A DNA stretch of 47,395 bases from the NCBI GenBank assembly GCA_021783235.1, contig JAJXUD010000033.1, positions 1 through 47,395 on the forward strand, in the 5' to 3' direction. A program made the translations under genes and the position numbers. This stretch comes from Myxococcales bacterium. Its GTDB lineage: Bacteria; Myxococcota; Myxococcia; Myxococcales; JAKAPL01. Position 1 is the first letter of the stretch; each line of letters starts with the position of its first letter. Below are positions 8,432 through 16,930 of the stretch, one piece after another. The notes below the pieces were generated by a model. The model was given only the letters and a program-made list of their open reading frames with translations. It ran no database searches and was not told where the DNA came from.

Positions 8432-9346
8432 TCAGTCGCCCGGGTCCGAGTCGTCCGTGGCGGCGCGGATGAGCTCGAGGAGCTCCGGGCCGGCGACGTG
8501 GTACTTCGCGCCGCAGAACTGGCAGGCGAGCTTCGCCTCGCCGACCTCGGCGAAGAGCGAGCGCATCTCCTCGAGCCCCATGGCGAGGATCGCCCGCACG
8601 GCCCGGTCGCGCGAGCAGCTGCAGCGGAACTCGACGGGAACGTCCGCCAGGATCTCGACCCCGTCCCCCTCGAATCCCAGCCGCTCGAAGAGGGCCGTGG
8701 CCGTCTCGCCGGCGGCGAGGCCGCGCTCGAGCGCGCCTCCCCGCAACAGCTCGCGCGCGCGGGCCACCGCCGCCTCGTCTCCCCCGGGCAGTCGCTGGAT
8801 CAAGACCCCCGCCACCTGGCCGAGCGGCTCGCCCTCCTCGGGAAGCACCGAGAGCTGGACGGCGGTCTCGACCTGCTCGGAGCTCTGGAAGTAGCGCTCG
8901 AGGTCGCGCGAGAGCTCGCAGGCCTCGAGCTCCACCATGCCCCGGTAGATCTCTCCCCCGCCGAGGTCGCGCAGCACGCTGACGTAGCCCTTCCGGCCGA
9001 GGGCGCGCTCGGGAGCGAGAGGCTCTCCCGGGCCGCTCGTGAAGTAGACCTGCGGGTTCTTGATGTAGCCGCGGAAAGAGCCGTCGGTCCCCGCGTCGAT
9101 GAAGAGGCCGCCGGCGGGGCCGTCGCAGCCGATCTGAAGGTTGATGCGGGCGAGCTTCTTCTCGAGCGCCGCCGCGAGGAGCGCCCCGGCGGTCAGCCCC
9201 TGCGCGAGCAGCGCCGCCGAGGTCGGCGCGCAGCCGTGGGAGTCCCGAGCCTGCCGCGCGCCGAGGGTGGCGAACAGGGCGAACAGCCGGCTGCCCGTGG
9301 GCGCGAAGAGCCCCCGCACGAGGTGATCGCGAAGTGGGGCGGACAT
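8432..9346 (-). CDS. hslO: Hsp33 redox-regulated chaperone
   Basis: The 304-residue protein is a full-length Hsp33. The C-terminal redox switch has the zinc-binding cysteines Cys242 and Cys244 (CSC) and Cys275 and Cys278 (CQFC). The N-terminal chaperone core carries the IGCDGPAGGLFIDAG region. Hsp33 is a cytosolic holdase activated when oxidation releases zinc from these cysteines. Its start lies 9 bases after the stop of the HPr-kinase/S26 fusion, so it is probably the last gene of that operon. That position is unusual for hslO and may reflect simple read-through or a folding need linked to the upstream products. Confidence 0.93.
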   Translation of the reverse strand: MSAPLRDHLVRGLFAPTGSRLFALFATLGARQARDSHGCAPTSAALLAQGLTAGALLAAALEKKLARINLQIGCDGPAGGLFIDAGTDGSFRGYIKNPQVYFTSGPGEPLAPERALGRKGYVSVLRDLGGGEIYRGMVELEACELSRDLERYFQSSEQVETAVQLSVLPEEGEPLGQVAGVLIQRLPGGDEAAVARARELLRGGALERGLAAGETATALFERLGFEGDGVEILADVPVEFRCSCSRDRAVRAILAMGLEEMRSLFAEVGEAKLACQFCGAKYHVAGPELLELIRAATDDSDPGD

Positions 9347-9355
9347 GTCCTCATC

Positions 9356-10513
9356 TTATCCTTCGGAGGGAGCGCCGTCAGGATCCCGTGCAGAAGCAAG
9401 GGCTGCGATTCGACGAAGGAGACTGCGGCCGAGAGGCCCGGGTCGAAGCGGTGGCCCGAGCTCGACGAAGCCTCGGCCTGGGCGATAGACGGCCTCGACG
9501 AGACCGAGGATCTCGGAGCGCGGGCGGGGCGGGTCTTCGTTGCCGAGGTCTCCGGAGAGGACGACCCTCTCCGCGCCGGAAGGGCCGAGGACGCGGACGA
9601 TTCGGTGAGCGACGAGCTCGCCGCCGAGGCCGCGGGCGATCGCCACCGACTCGAGCCGCTCGGCGAGCCGCTGGTTGCCGAGCGGAAGGTGGAGGAGAAG
9701 ATCTCCTTCGCGGACAGCGGGCCACATGCAGGTGCCATGCGCCACTTGGCAGGTGAAGGGGCGCTTCCCGATCCGGTCGGAGGGCTTCCCGGGTACCAGC
9801 GCTCGTAGAAGAGGAAGCGGATCCTCCGTCAGCGAGAAGGAGAGCCTGAGACAGGGGATCGTCTTCGTGAGATCCTCGGCCAGCGCGAGCAGGGCCTCGG
9901 TGGCGCCGGGCCGAGCGGGCAGATGGGCTTGAGCGAGCAGGCCGCGGACCGCCTTGGCGCGGGAGACGGGCTCGAGCTTGGTCGGCCCTTTGTCCAAGAA
10001 GCAGACGGCCCCCAGTGGGAACGCGCCTTCGCTGGTTGGAAGAGGTGCGTCACTCCAGAAAGACGTGCCATGAATCTCGAAGGCGTCGCCGCGCCGGCGG
10101 AGCCCAATCGTCTCGTCGCTCAGCACGATGGCGCGAGGCGAACAGAGCCTCGATAGCGTGCTCTTGCCCCCACCGCTGGGAGCGAGACAGGCGATGCCCG
10201 CTCCCTCGACCAGGAGTCCCGCCCCATGAAACAGCGCACCATCGGGAAAGAGGCTGTGAGCCATCGCCGCACGCAGTACTGCGCCGGCTTCTGGGTAGGT
10301 TGACGACAGCGAGGCGGTTGCTTCGTCGGTAGTGGCTCGCCAGGAAAGCGCGGGCCCGCTTTCAAGGCGGACTCGAAGCAACGGCGACTTACCGGGAGAA
10401 CGCCTCTCCAGGGCACCGGTCGCGAGCCGACCCATCATGGCGATCAGGCTGGCATCTTCCGACTCGAAGCTGAGAGTCTCATGGAAGAAGCTCAGCTCGA
10501 TTGCTTCGGTCAT
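9356..10513 (-). CDS. HPr-kinase-like domain fused to S26-type peptidase-like domain
   Basis: The 385-residue protein joins two domains. Residues about 85-235 resemble HPr kinase: P-loop APSGGGKSTL (111-120), Walker-B-like VLSDETIGL, and HGTSFW. HprK-related kinases occur in RiPP clusters; PadeK phosphorylates the lasso peptide paeninodin at its C-terminal serine. Residues about 255-345 resemble ER/SipW-type S26 signal peptidases: TCMWPAVREGD (261-271), AHRIV with His303, and SGDLGNEDPP followed by EILG. The nucleophile Ser of the usual SMxP is Cys262 here. No membrane segment is visible, unlike true signal peptidases, so a cytoplasmic leader protease or a binding domain are both possible. 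Its ATG overlaps the stop of the 40-residue peptide gene by 4 bases. Confidence 0.8.
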   Translation of the reverse strand: MTEAIELSFFHETLSFESEDASLIAMMGRLATGALERRSPGKSPLLRVRLESGPALSWRATTDEATASLSSTYPEAGAVLRAAMAHSLFPDGALFHGAGLLVEGAGIACLAPSGGGKSTLSRLCSPRAIVLSDETIGLRRRGDAFEIHGTSFWSDAPLPTSEGAFPLGAVCFLDKGPTKLEPVSRAKAVRGLLAQAHLPARPGATEALLALAEDLTKTIPCLRLSFSLTEDPLPLLRALVPGKPSDRIGKRPFTCQVAHGTCMWPAVREGDLLLHLPLGNQRLAERLESVAIARGLGGELVAHRIVRVLGPSGAERVVLSGDLGNEDPPRPRSEILGLVEAVYRPGRGFVELGPPLRPGPLGRSLLRRIAALASARDPDGAPSEG

Positions 10514-10632
10514 TTGCTCGGAGGCGGCCGCTGGAAGCCCTGGTAGGGGCCGAGGGTCGTAAGGCAGAGCGGGGGAAGAAAGACACGCTCCGAACTCAGC
10601 TTCGGCGGTTGATATGGACGCTTTGTTTCCAA
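10510..10632 (-). CDS. Candidate RiPP precursor peptide, 40 residues
   Basis: A short frame with TTG start (10632-10630) is preceded by AAGGGG at 6 bases and ends with TGA at 10510, overlapping the HPr-kinase-like ATG as ATGA. The peptide starts ETKRPYQPPKLSSERVF after the initiator and ends GFQRPPPSK. Tyr7-xx-Pro10-x-Leu12 matches the YxxPxL leader signature that PqqD-like RRE domains recognise in lasso and related precursors. Cys23 and Thr25-Thr26 mark a possible leader/core boundary, and Ser39 is a possible kinase target. The core lacks Asp and Glu, and no lasso cyclase is nearby, so it is not a normal lasso peptide. The transaldolase gene in this window also uses TTG with a good ribosome-binding site, which makes this start credible. 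Confidence 0.62.
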   Translation of the reverse strand: METKRPYQPPKLSSERVFLPPLCLTTLGPYQGFQRPPPSK

Positions 10633-10644
10633 GCCAGACCCCTT

Positions 10645-13600
10645 TTAATAGTACAGGATTACATCGCCGGAAGTCGGTGACCCGATGGCGAGGTCAACGG
10701 GCGTTCCGCTGACGAAGACACCCGATTGCACGGCCAGCCCGAAGAACGACTGCCCGTTGTTGATGGAAGCAGAAGGTGCGTTGGGAAAGTAACCATTGCC
10801 GCTTCCTTGGTTTATATAAAGGTAGGCGCCGGAGTTGGTGTTGTTTGTTCCGACGAAGAGGTCCGGCTTGCCATCCTGGTTGACGTCCGGCGCGTTCACG
10901 TCCCAGCCGAAATTTCCGGACGAATTCGAGACTTGAACCACCGGCGTGGTGGTGACCGAACTGGCCGTCGTCTGATAGATATAGATTGTACCCGCTGATG
11001 CACCGGTGACGACGAGGTCCGGGGTGGCGTTCCCCGTTAAGGAGACTCCCCCGAACCCCGTCATTCCGTAGCCGTGGAAAGAGACACCGCAGGGGGGTGC
11101 GTTGGCTCCGCACGCCGGACCCGACCCGTTCGAAAGGGTGAATGAATCGGAGCTCGGTGAGATCGACCCGGTCGCGGCCTTCACCGCGGTCGCGCTGAAC
11201 CCGTACACGTTGTCGTTTCCGGTCGCCGGAATGACGAAGAATCCGTTGCCGACGTCGAAGGCCGCGAAGCGCATCCCCAGGTTGTCTCCGGTGGCGCCCG
11301 TAAAAGTCACGTTCGCCTGGGCGAAGGTCAAGCAGGAGGCCGCGGCGTTGCCCGTGCAGTTCGGGCTCACGGTGCTCCCGGCAACAGCGGTGGCGAGGGC
11401 GCTGCTGTAGAAGATGTAGCCAGCGCCGGGAGCGTAGGTGGTGATGGCGCCCGGAGCACCGATGAAGAGGTCCGGCTTCCCATCCCCATCGATGTCGCCA
11501 ATCGACTTGACCGAGAAGCCAAAGTAGCCATCCGTGGTCGGCCCCTGGATTTCGAGCGCGGGGACGGTTCCCAGTCCGGCTCCCGTGCTCAGGAAAAGGT
11601 CGACGCGTCCCTGATGCGAGTTCCAGGCGGGCGAGCCGACGGCGAGGCCGGCCGTCCCGCTGAAGTTACCGGCCACCGCATCCCAGCCGAACCAGTCCGC
11701 TGCGGTCTGGTTGGTCAACCGCACGGCGTTCGACATCGAGAAGGCGCTGGGGCTGGACGCTCCGGGAATCACGTAGACCGAGCCAATCCCCGAGAAATTC
11801 GGCGCCCCGATCGCGAGATCAGTGAGCCCGCTGTTGGTGAAAGAGCCAGTAAAGAGCCGGTAGCCGAAGTAGGTGCCAGAGGGACCCGACAGCGAAATCT
11901 GGTTCCAGATCTGATTCGGGTTTCCCGCGATCGTGTTGTCGTAGACCGTGAGCGCGGAGATCGGCTCCGAGCGGTTGCCGGCGGCATCCACCGAGCGGAG
12001 CGCGATGCCCCAGGCGTTGAAGGGCGTGAGGCCGCTCGTGCTGTAGGTGGTGGCGGTCCCGGGCGCCGTCCCGGCAACGGACGAGACGCCGGTGTCCTGA
12101 ACGACGCCGGTCGCAGCGAAGAACTGGCTGTCCGTGATGGTCGAGCTCCAGGCGCCGCTGGTCCAGCGCAGGTCGTAGGCGACGGCGCTGCCGTTGTCGT
12201 CCTGCGGCGCGCTCCAGCCGAGCTGTACCGTGGCCTTGTGCTCGTCGGTGACGGTGGCGGTGACGCTGGGCGGAGCGGGCGGGATGTCGTCGGTCTGAAC
12301 GGTCCAGCTCTGGATCGCCTGGTTGCCGGCGTTGTCGGTGATCGTGAGCGTCACCGTGCCGCTGGCGTGGGGCGGCAGGTTCACCGAGGCGAAGCCGACC
12401 GTCGCGGGATCCTGGGTGAGCGTCTGCGGCGCCGGGTCGGTCGTCGTCACGCCGCTGAAGGCGAGGTGAAGCGCCGCGCTCCCGAGGCTGCCGCTTCCCG
12501 ACACGGGTCCCAGATTGGCCGCCGTGGCCTGGAAGTTGGCGTTGGCGTACGGGTTGGTCGCGGCCGAGTAGCCGGTCAGGCTCGCGAGGTAAGAGACGCC
12601 CGCGACCGTCGTCCCGACCAGCGGGTTTCCGTTGGGGGCGACGACGTAGGCTGGGCTCGCGGGAGCCGCGGCCGAAAGCTGTGGGAGCGAGAGCTTCACC
12701 AGGTAGGGAACGGGCCCCAGCGTCGTGATGGCCCCGAGCGCGTCGGTGACCTGGCCGCTGAGCGTCCCCTGGGCTCCGTCGCTCAGCAGAAGCTGGAAGG
12801 TGGCGTGGCCGCTCGCATCCACCGAGGCCGTCGCGTTGACCGCGCTGCCGCCCTGCGGGGTGTTCGTGAGCTGAACCGAGGTCCCCTGCGGGCAGTCGGT
12901 CGCGAGGATGACCTGGCTGCTGCCGGTCTGCTGGTTGAAATAGAGCGGGTTGCCGCTGGGCTTGTAGAATGAGAGGCCGCAGCCCGGCGCCTGCACCGAG
13001 ATCTGGAGCCCGGCCGCGCTGCCGACGTTTCCGGCGAGATCCGCGACCGAAGCCGTGAGCGTGTGGACGCCGTCGTAGACCCCCGCCAACGCCACCTGCG
13101 CCGCGCCGTTCGAGACCGTCCCACTCGCGGCGGCGACGCCGTCGACGCTCACCGTCACGGTCTGTCCGTTGGCCACGCTGCTCTGAAGCCCCACCGTGAG
13201 GTCGTGGCTCGTGAAGGTCGGCGGGCTCGATCCCGCGGTCGGAGCGGGGGTCCAGCTCGAGGGGCTCGTGAAGGCGAGCGTCGGCGCCACCGTGTCGACG
13301 TCGATCGTCAGCCCGCCCGAGGGCACGCAGCTCTGGGGCGGGTTTCCGGCCGGGTCGGTGACGGTCGCGGTGAGGCTCTGCGAGCCCTGCCCCGCGGAGA
13401 CGGTGAACTGGGCTGCCGAGCTCGTCACCGCCTCGCTTCCCGCCGCGGTCCCGTTCAGCGACAGCGCCACCGTGCCCGGCACCGTCGCGCCCGCCACCAG
13501 CGCGTCGCCCGCGGTGACCGAGAGCGAGACCGGGAGGCTGATGGTTCCGGACTGCGCGCCGCCGTTCTCCTGCACGTTCCAGTAGCCGCCGGTCGGCGCC

Positions 13601-15519
13601 GTGAAGGCGCAGGACGGAAGGCTGGTCTTGACCACGAGCTGCGCATCCGCCGCCGGCGAGGTGAGCGGTGGGACGAGCTGCGGGGCGTAGTTCGAGTTGC
13701 CCCAGACGTCCGATACACGGGCCTCGAGATCGTGCGTGCCGTTCGAGAGAGTGATTGGCACCGAGGCCGTCGCCGCTGAGCCGCCCTGGACGATCGGCGC
13801 GGAGCCGACGGTCGCCGAGGCGGTCCGGTCGTAGATCGCGACCGACTGGGCCGAGCCGCCATCGGCGACGAAGCTGTCCGCGGGGTCGAGCGTCACGAGG
13901 GCCGTCGTCGCTGCATTTCCGTTCCCGCCGTCTGCCAGCGCGGCGGAATTGAGCCAGAGACCCCCATCGCCATCGACGAAATCGTTCGAGAACGCGACCG
14001 CTTGCACGGTGGGGCGAGTGGCGTGAACAGAGATCGACACTGGGGTCGCCGTGACGGTTCCGACCGAGTCCGTAACCTGAGCGGTCAACGTCTGATCGCC
14101 GTCCGAAAACGTGGCCATCAAGAGCGTGATGGAGCCCGCAGCGCCGACTGTGGCCATGGTGAAGGCACCCGTTCCGAACGGGCAGGCCGTCGAGCCGCTG
14201 GGAGGTGCGATCGTGCTGCAGAGGGTCACCTGCGAGCCGGTTTGCGCAGTCGTCGCCAGCTTCACCTGGAATTGAAGCGGGGCGGAGGGCTGGAAGTTGC
14301 TCTCCGAATTCAGGAGCTGTCCGGTGCTCGGTGAAATGATTGCAAGCGTTGGTGCTGAACTCGCCGTCACCGTGACCGCCGTGCTTTGAGCGAGATTCCC
14401 CGTGGCCGTGGTCGCTACGAAGGCGAGCGAGTCGCTGCCATTCGTGAGCGTGATCTCGACCGGATTGCTTGGGCCGCCGAATGTCCCGTCCGCGTTGACG
14501 TGGGGTGACCCCTTGGGCGTCGGGTAGGCGATCCCTTGGGCATCGACAATCTGGAAGCCCACAGGCATGTTGGCTGCGATCTGGGCGGTGAGGCCCGTGG
14601 TCGTGCCCGCGACGAAGATCTGCAACCCCGGGGTCGTCGGGTCCACGTCCTGGGCATCGCCGAAGGTCTGCCCATTCGCTGGCTGCGCGATCGTCGCGGT
14701 CGGCACCGTCGAATCCACGATGTAGCCGACCGGCTGCGAGACGCCGCTCGCGCCGCTCGAGGCGCTGCCGACGGAGGCCGTGACGGAGAGCCGCTGGGTC
14801 GGTTGGCTGAGCGCGGTGACCGGGGTGTCCGGCAGGGTCACGCCGTCGAAGACGGCCGTGCCGCCGGTGACGGTGGCGGTTCCGAGGCTGGTCGCGCCGG
14901 CGAGGAGCGTCGCGGGCAGGCCGTCGGCGCAGCCCGAGACGTCGGCGACGATCTTCGCCTGCATGCCGGGCTTCGTCGGGTCCTCGTCCTTCACCGTGGG
15001 CTTGCCGCCCACCGTGGCGCCGGTCTCGTTGAAGATCGTCCCGTCGGCGGGAGTCACGGTGATGGTGCAGCTCCCGGCCGGAAGCAGCACGCTGACGTGG
15101 GCGGTGGCCGAGGCGTGCCCCGCGCCGCCGGAGTCGGTGACGCTCGCCTGGAGGGCGTGGGCCGTCCCCGTGGGGGAGCCCGAGAGGCTCACGTTCGCGA
15201 TGGAGACCTTGCCTCCCTGGCCCACGGTTCCCGTGCCGCCGGGGTTGCCGTCGACGGTCAGGGTGACGGGCGAGCCCGGGGAGACGCCCTGCGCGGCGAG
15301 CTGGACCGTGATCTGGATGGTCCCCGCCGGCGCGTTCGGGTTCGTGTTGTCGCTCGAATGCAGCGTCGTCCCGTCGCTCGGTGCAACGAAGGCGATCGAG
15401 AGCTGCGTCGCCGGGCCGGTCGGCTTGCAGCTGCACGCCGTGCCAAAGATGCCGAGGCCCGCGGCCGCGAGCACGCCCAGCGCTCCATGGAAGAGTCGTC
15501 GATTCATTTGCCGGTTCAT
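10645..15519 (-). CDS. Giant lipoprotein with Ig-like, fibronectin III and FG-GAP repeats
   Basis: The 1624-residue protein starts at ATG 15519, with GGAG 7 bases upstream. A signal peptide ends in the lipobox FGTAC, followed by SCKPTGP. Residues about 35-1070 are a series of Ig-like beta domains, rich in Thr, Ser and Gly, with recurring ends such as ADLAGNVGS, TDPAGNPP and TDNAGNQ. A fibronectin III-like domain follows (about 1083-1190, LGWSAPQDDNGSAVAYDLRW). The last 420 residues are FG-GAP propeller repeats with calcium loops DIDGDGKPD (near 1343) and DVNQDGKPD (near 1546) and DLAIGAPNF-type blades. This points to a surface adhesin or scaffold on the outer membrane. It sits between the PqqD-like gene (32-base gap) and the peptide gene (12-base gap), which suggests a link to the peptide system. 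Confidence 0.85.
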   Translation of the reverse strand: MNRQMNRRLFHGALGVLAAAGLGIFGTACSCKPTGPATQLSIAFVAPSDGTTLHSSDNTNPNAPAGTIQITVQLAAQGVSPGSPVTLTVDGNPGGTGTVGQGGKVSIANVSLSGSPTGTAHALQASVTDSGGAGHASATAHVSVLLPAGSCTITVTPADGTIFNETGATVGGKPTVKDEDPTKPGMQAKIVADVSGCADGLPATLLAGATSLGTATVTGGTAVFDGVTLPDTPVTALSQPTQRLSVTASVGSASSGASGVSQPVGYIVDSTVPTATIAQPANGQTFGDAQDVDPTTPGLQIFVAGTTTGLTAQIAANMPVGFQIVDAQGIAYPTPKGSPHVNADGTFGGPSNPVEITLTNGSDSLAFVATTATGNLAQSTAVTVTASSAPTLAIISPSTGQLLNSESNFQPSAPLQFQVKLATTAQTGSQVTLCSTIAPPSGSTACPFGTGAFTMATVGAAGSITLLMATFSDGDQTLTAQVTDSVGTVTATPVSISVHATRPTVQAVAFSNDFVDGDGGLWLNSAALADGGNGNAATTALVTLDPADSFVADGGSAQSVAIYDRTASATVGSAPIVQGGSAATASVPITLSNGTHDLEARVSDVWGNSNYAPQLVPPLTSPAADAQLVVKTSLPSCAFTAPTGGYWNVQENGGAQSGTISLPVSLSVTAGDALVAGATVPGTVALSLNGTAAGSEAVTSSAAQFTVSAGQGSQSLTATVTDPAGNPPQSCVPSGGLTIDVDTVAPTLAFTSPSSWTPAPTAGSSPPTFTSHDLTVGLQSSVANGQTVTVSVDGVAAASGTVSNGAAQVALAGVYDGVHTLTASVADLAGNVGSAAGLQISVQAPGCGLSFYKPSGNPLYFNQQTGSSQVILATDCPQGTSVQLTNTPQGGSAVNATASVDASGHATFQLLLSDGAQGTLSGQVTDALGAITTLGPVPYLVKLSLPQLSAAAPASPAYVVAPNGNPLVGTTVAGVSYLASLTGYSAATNPYANANFQATAANLGPVSGSGSLGSAALHLAFSGVTTTDPAPQTLTQDPATVGFASVNLPPHASGTVTLTITDNAGNQAIQSWTVQTDDIPPAPPSVTATVTDEHKATVQLGWSAPQDDNGSAVAYDLRWTSGAWSSTITDSQFFAATGVVQDTGVSSVAGTAPGTATTYSTSGLTPFNAWGIALRSVDAAGNRSEPISALTVYDNTIAGNPNQIWNQISLSGPSGTYFGYRLFTGSFTNSGLTDLAIGAPNFSGIGSVYVIPGASSPSAFSMSNAVRLTNQTAADWFGWDAVAGNFSGTAGLAVGSPAWNSHQGRVDLFLSTGAGLGTVPALEIQGPTTDGYFGFSVKSIGDIDGDGKPDLFIGAPGAITTYAPGAGYIFYSSALATAVAGSTVSPNCTGNAAASCLTFAQANVTFTGATGDNLGMRFAAFDVGNGFFVIPATGNDNVYGFSATAVKAATGSISPSSDSFTLSNGSGPACGANAPPCGVSFHGYGMTGFGGVSLTGNATPDLVVTGASAGTIYIYQTTASSVTTTPVVQVSNSSGNFGWDVNAPDVNQDGKPDLFVGTNNTNSGAYLYINQGSGNGYFPNAPSASINNGQSFFGLAVQSGVFVSGTPVDLAIGSPTSGDVILYY

Positions 15520-15551
15520 CCTGGTCTCCAGATCCCCGGGCGGCGCACGTT

Positions 15552-15860
15552 TCAGCGCGTCGCCGCCTCGCTGCGAAGCTCGATGAGCCCCTTCTCCCGC
15601 AACAGCCCCATGAACGCCACCACGTCGGCCTCGGCCGTCGGCCGCTCGACCTCGTACGCTTCGACGATCCGCTCGACGATCTGACCCACGGAGCGCTGGC
15701 CATCCACGAGCGTCCAGATCTCGGTCGCGACGTCGTTCTCGAAGGTGTGGAGCGTCTGGTCGGCCTCGGTGATGGCGACGGCCACCCCTCCGAGAAGACG
15801 GGAGGCCACCCCGGCCTTGGGAGCCGGAAAAAGCGGCAAAAGCTCGACCATGCGGGGCAT
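15552..15860 (-). CDS. PqqD-family peptide chaperone (RRE)
   Basis: The 102-residue protein matches the PqqD fold. A short beta N-terminus precedes VAITEADQTLHTFENDVATE, then IWTLVDGQRSVGQIVERIVE and a C-terminal winged-helix part ending LLREKGLIEL. PqqD-like domains bind leader peptides (RiPP recognition element) and present the precursor to modifying enzymes. Family models that pair PqqD proteins with HprK-related kinases exist (the HPr-rel-A system). It is the first gene of the operon that contains the giant lipoprotein, the 40-residue peptide and the kinase/peptidase fusion. The start could be ATG 15860 or ATG 15851; neither has a strong ribosome-binding site. Confidence 0.82.
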   Translation of the reverse strand: MPRMVELLPLFPAPKAGVASRLLGGVAVAITEADQTLHTFENDVATEIWTLVDGQRSVGQIVERIVEAYEVERPTAEADVVAFMGLLREKGLIELRSEAATR

Positions 15861-15950
15861 TCTCGGGGTCCGAGCCGGCGGAAGTCAATGGATACTGTGG
15901 CCGGCCTCGCCCCCGGCGTTCAGGCGCCCCGAGCGCCCCTGGCGCCCCCC

Positions 15951-16913
15951 CTACTTTTGGAGGGCGGCCTGCAGCTCGGGCAGCGCCTTGAACAGGTCGC
16001 CCACGAGGCCGTAGTCGGCCACCTGGAAGATCGGCGCCTCGGGATCCTTGTTGATGGCGACGATCACCTTGCTGTTCTTCATGCCGGCGAGATGCTGGAT
16101 GGCGCCCGAGATCCCGGCCGCGATGTAGAGCTCGGGGGCCACGGTCTTGCCGGTCTGGCCGACCTGGTAGTCGTTCGGGACCCAGCCGGCGTCGCAGGCG
16201 GCGCGACTCGCGCCCACGGCAGCGCCGAGCGCGTCGGCCAGGCTCTCGATCGGCTTGAAGTCGCCCTTCGTGCCGCGGCCGCCCGAGACGACGATCCGCG
16301 CCTCGGTCAGCTCGGGCCGCGCCGACTTCACCTGCTCGAGCGCGAGGAACTTCGTCTTGATCGCGGCGGCGTCGATCTGCGCGGCGAACGGCTGCACCGG
16401 CGCCGCGCCCGCGCCCTTCTCGGCCGTTCCGAACTCGGTCGGGCGGACCGTGAGCGCCTTCACCGGCGTCGCGATCTTCACCTCGGCGAGGACCGCGCCC
16501 GCCCACATCGGTCGCCGGAACGTGACGTCGGTCCCCTCTCCCGTGAAGGCGAGGACGTCGGTCGCGAGGCCGGCGCCGAGCCGGGCGGCGGCGCGCGGAA
16601 GCACGTCCTTGCCGACGGCCGTGGCGGCGGCGACGACGTAAGCCGCCTCGAGCTGCTTTGCGGCCTGGGAGATCACCTGCGCGTACGGCTCGGCGAGCGG
16701 GTGCTCGAGCAGCTCGTGCTCGGCGAGGTGGACCTGGTCGGGCCCGTAGGACGCGACCTCCGCGGCCGCGCCCTGAGCCCCCTTCCCGAGGACGAGCACG
16801 TGGAGCTTGCCGCCGCTCCGCTGGGCGAGCTGCCGCCCGGCCTTGACGGCGGAGAGCGTGGCCTTCTTGAGTGTTCCCCCGAGCTGCTCGGCGACGACGA
16901 GGACGTTGTTCAA
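15951..16913 (-). CDS. etfA: Electron transfer flavoprotein alpha subunit
   Basis: The 320-residue protein has the EtfA N-terminal domain ([20 protein letters not shown]) and the conserved C-terminal FAD domain. That domain includes [37 protein letters not shown] and [20 protein letters not shown]. With EtfB it forms the heterodimer that takes electrons from acyl-CoA dehydrogenases and passes them to ETF-ubiquinone oxidoreductase. The gene follows etfB on the same strand after 17 bases. About 90 bases separate its stop from the PqqD-like gene, which probably begins a new unit. Confidence 0.96.
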   Translation of the reverse strand: MNNVLVVAEQLGGTLKKATLSAVKAGRQLAQRSGGKLHVLVLGKGAQGAAAEVASYGPDQVHLAEHELLEHPLAEPYAQVISQAAKQLEAAYVVAAATAVGKDVLPRAAARLGAGLATDVLAFTGEGTDVTFRRPMWAGAVLAEVKIATPVKALTVRPTEFGTAEKGAGAAPVQPFAAQIDAAAIKTKFLALEQVKSARPELTEARIVVSGGRGTKGDFKPIESLADALGAAVGASRAACDAGWVPNDYQVGQTGKTVAPELYIAAGISGAIQHLAGMKNSKVIVAINKDPEAPIFQVADYGLVGDLFKALPELQAALQK

Positions 16914-16930
16914 GGGGTCTCCTCTCCGGG

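Noticed and set aside
10510-10632. Calling the 40-residue peptide a lasso peptide
   Set aside because: The possible core has no Asp or Glu for the ring, and no asparagine-synthetase-like cyclase or B2 protease is in the window.
15859-15888. Possible promoter TTGACT-N18-GAGAAT for the PqqD-like operon
   Set aside because: The -10 box is poor and overlaps ATG 15860. It would work only if translation starts without a leader at ATG 15851, which I cannot decide.
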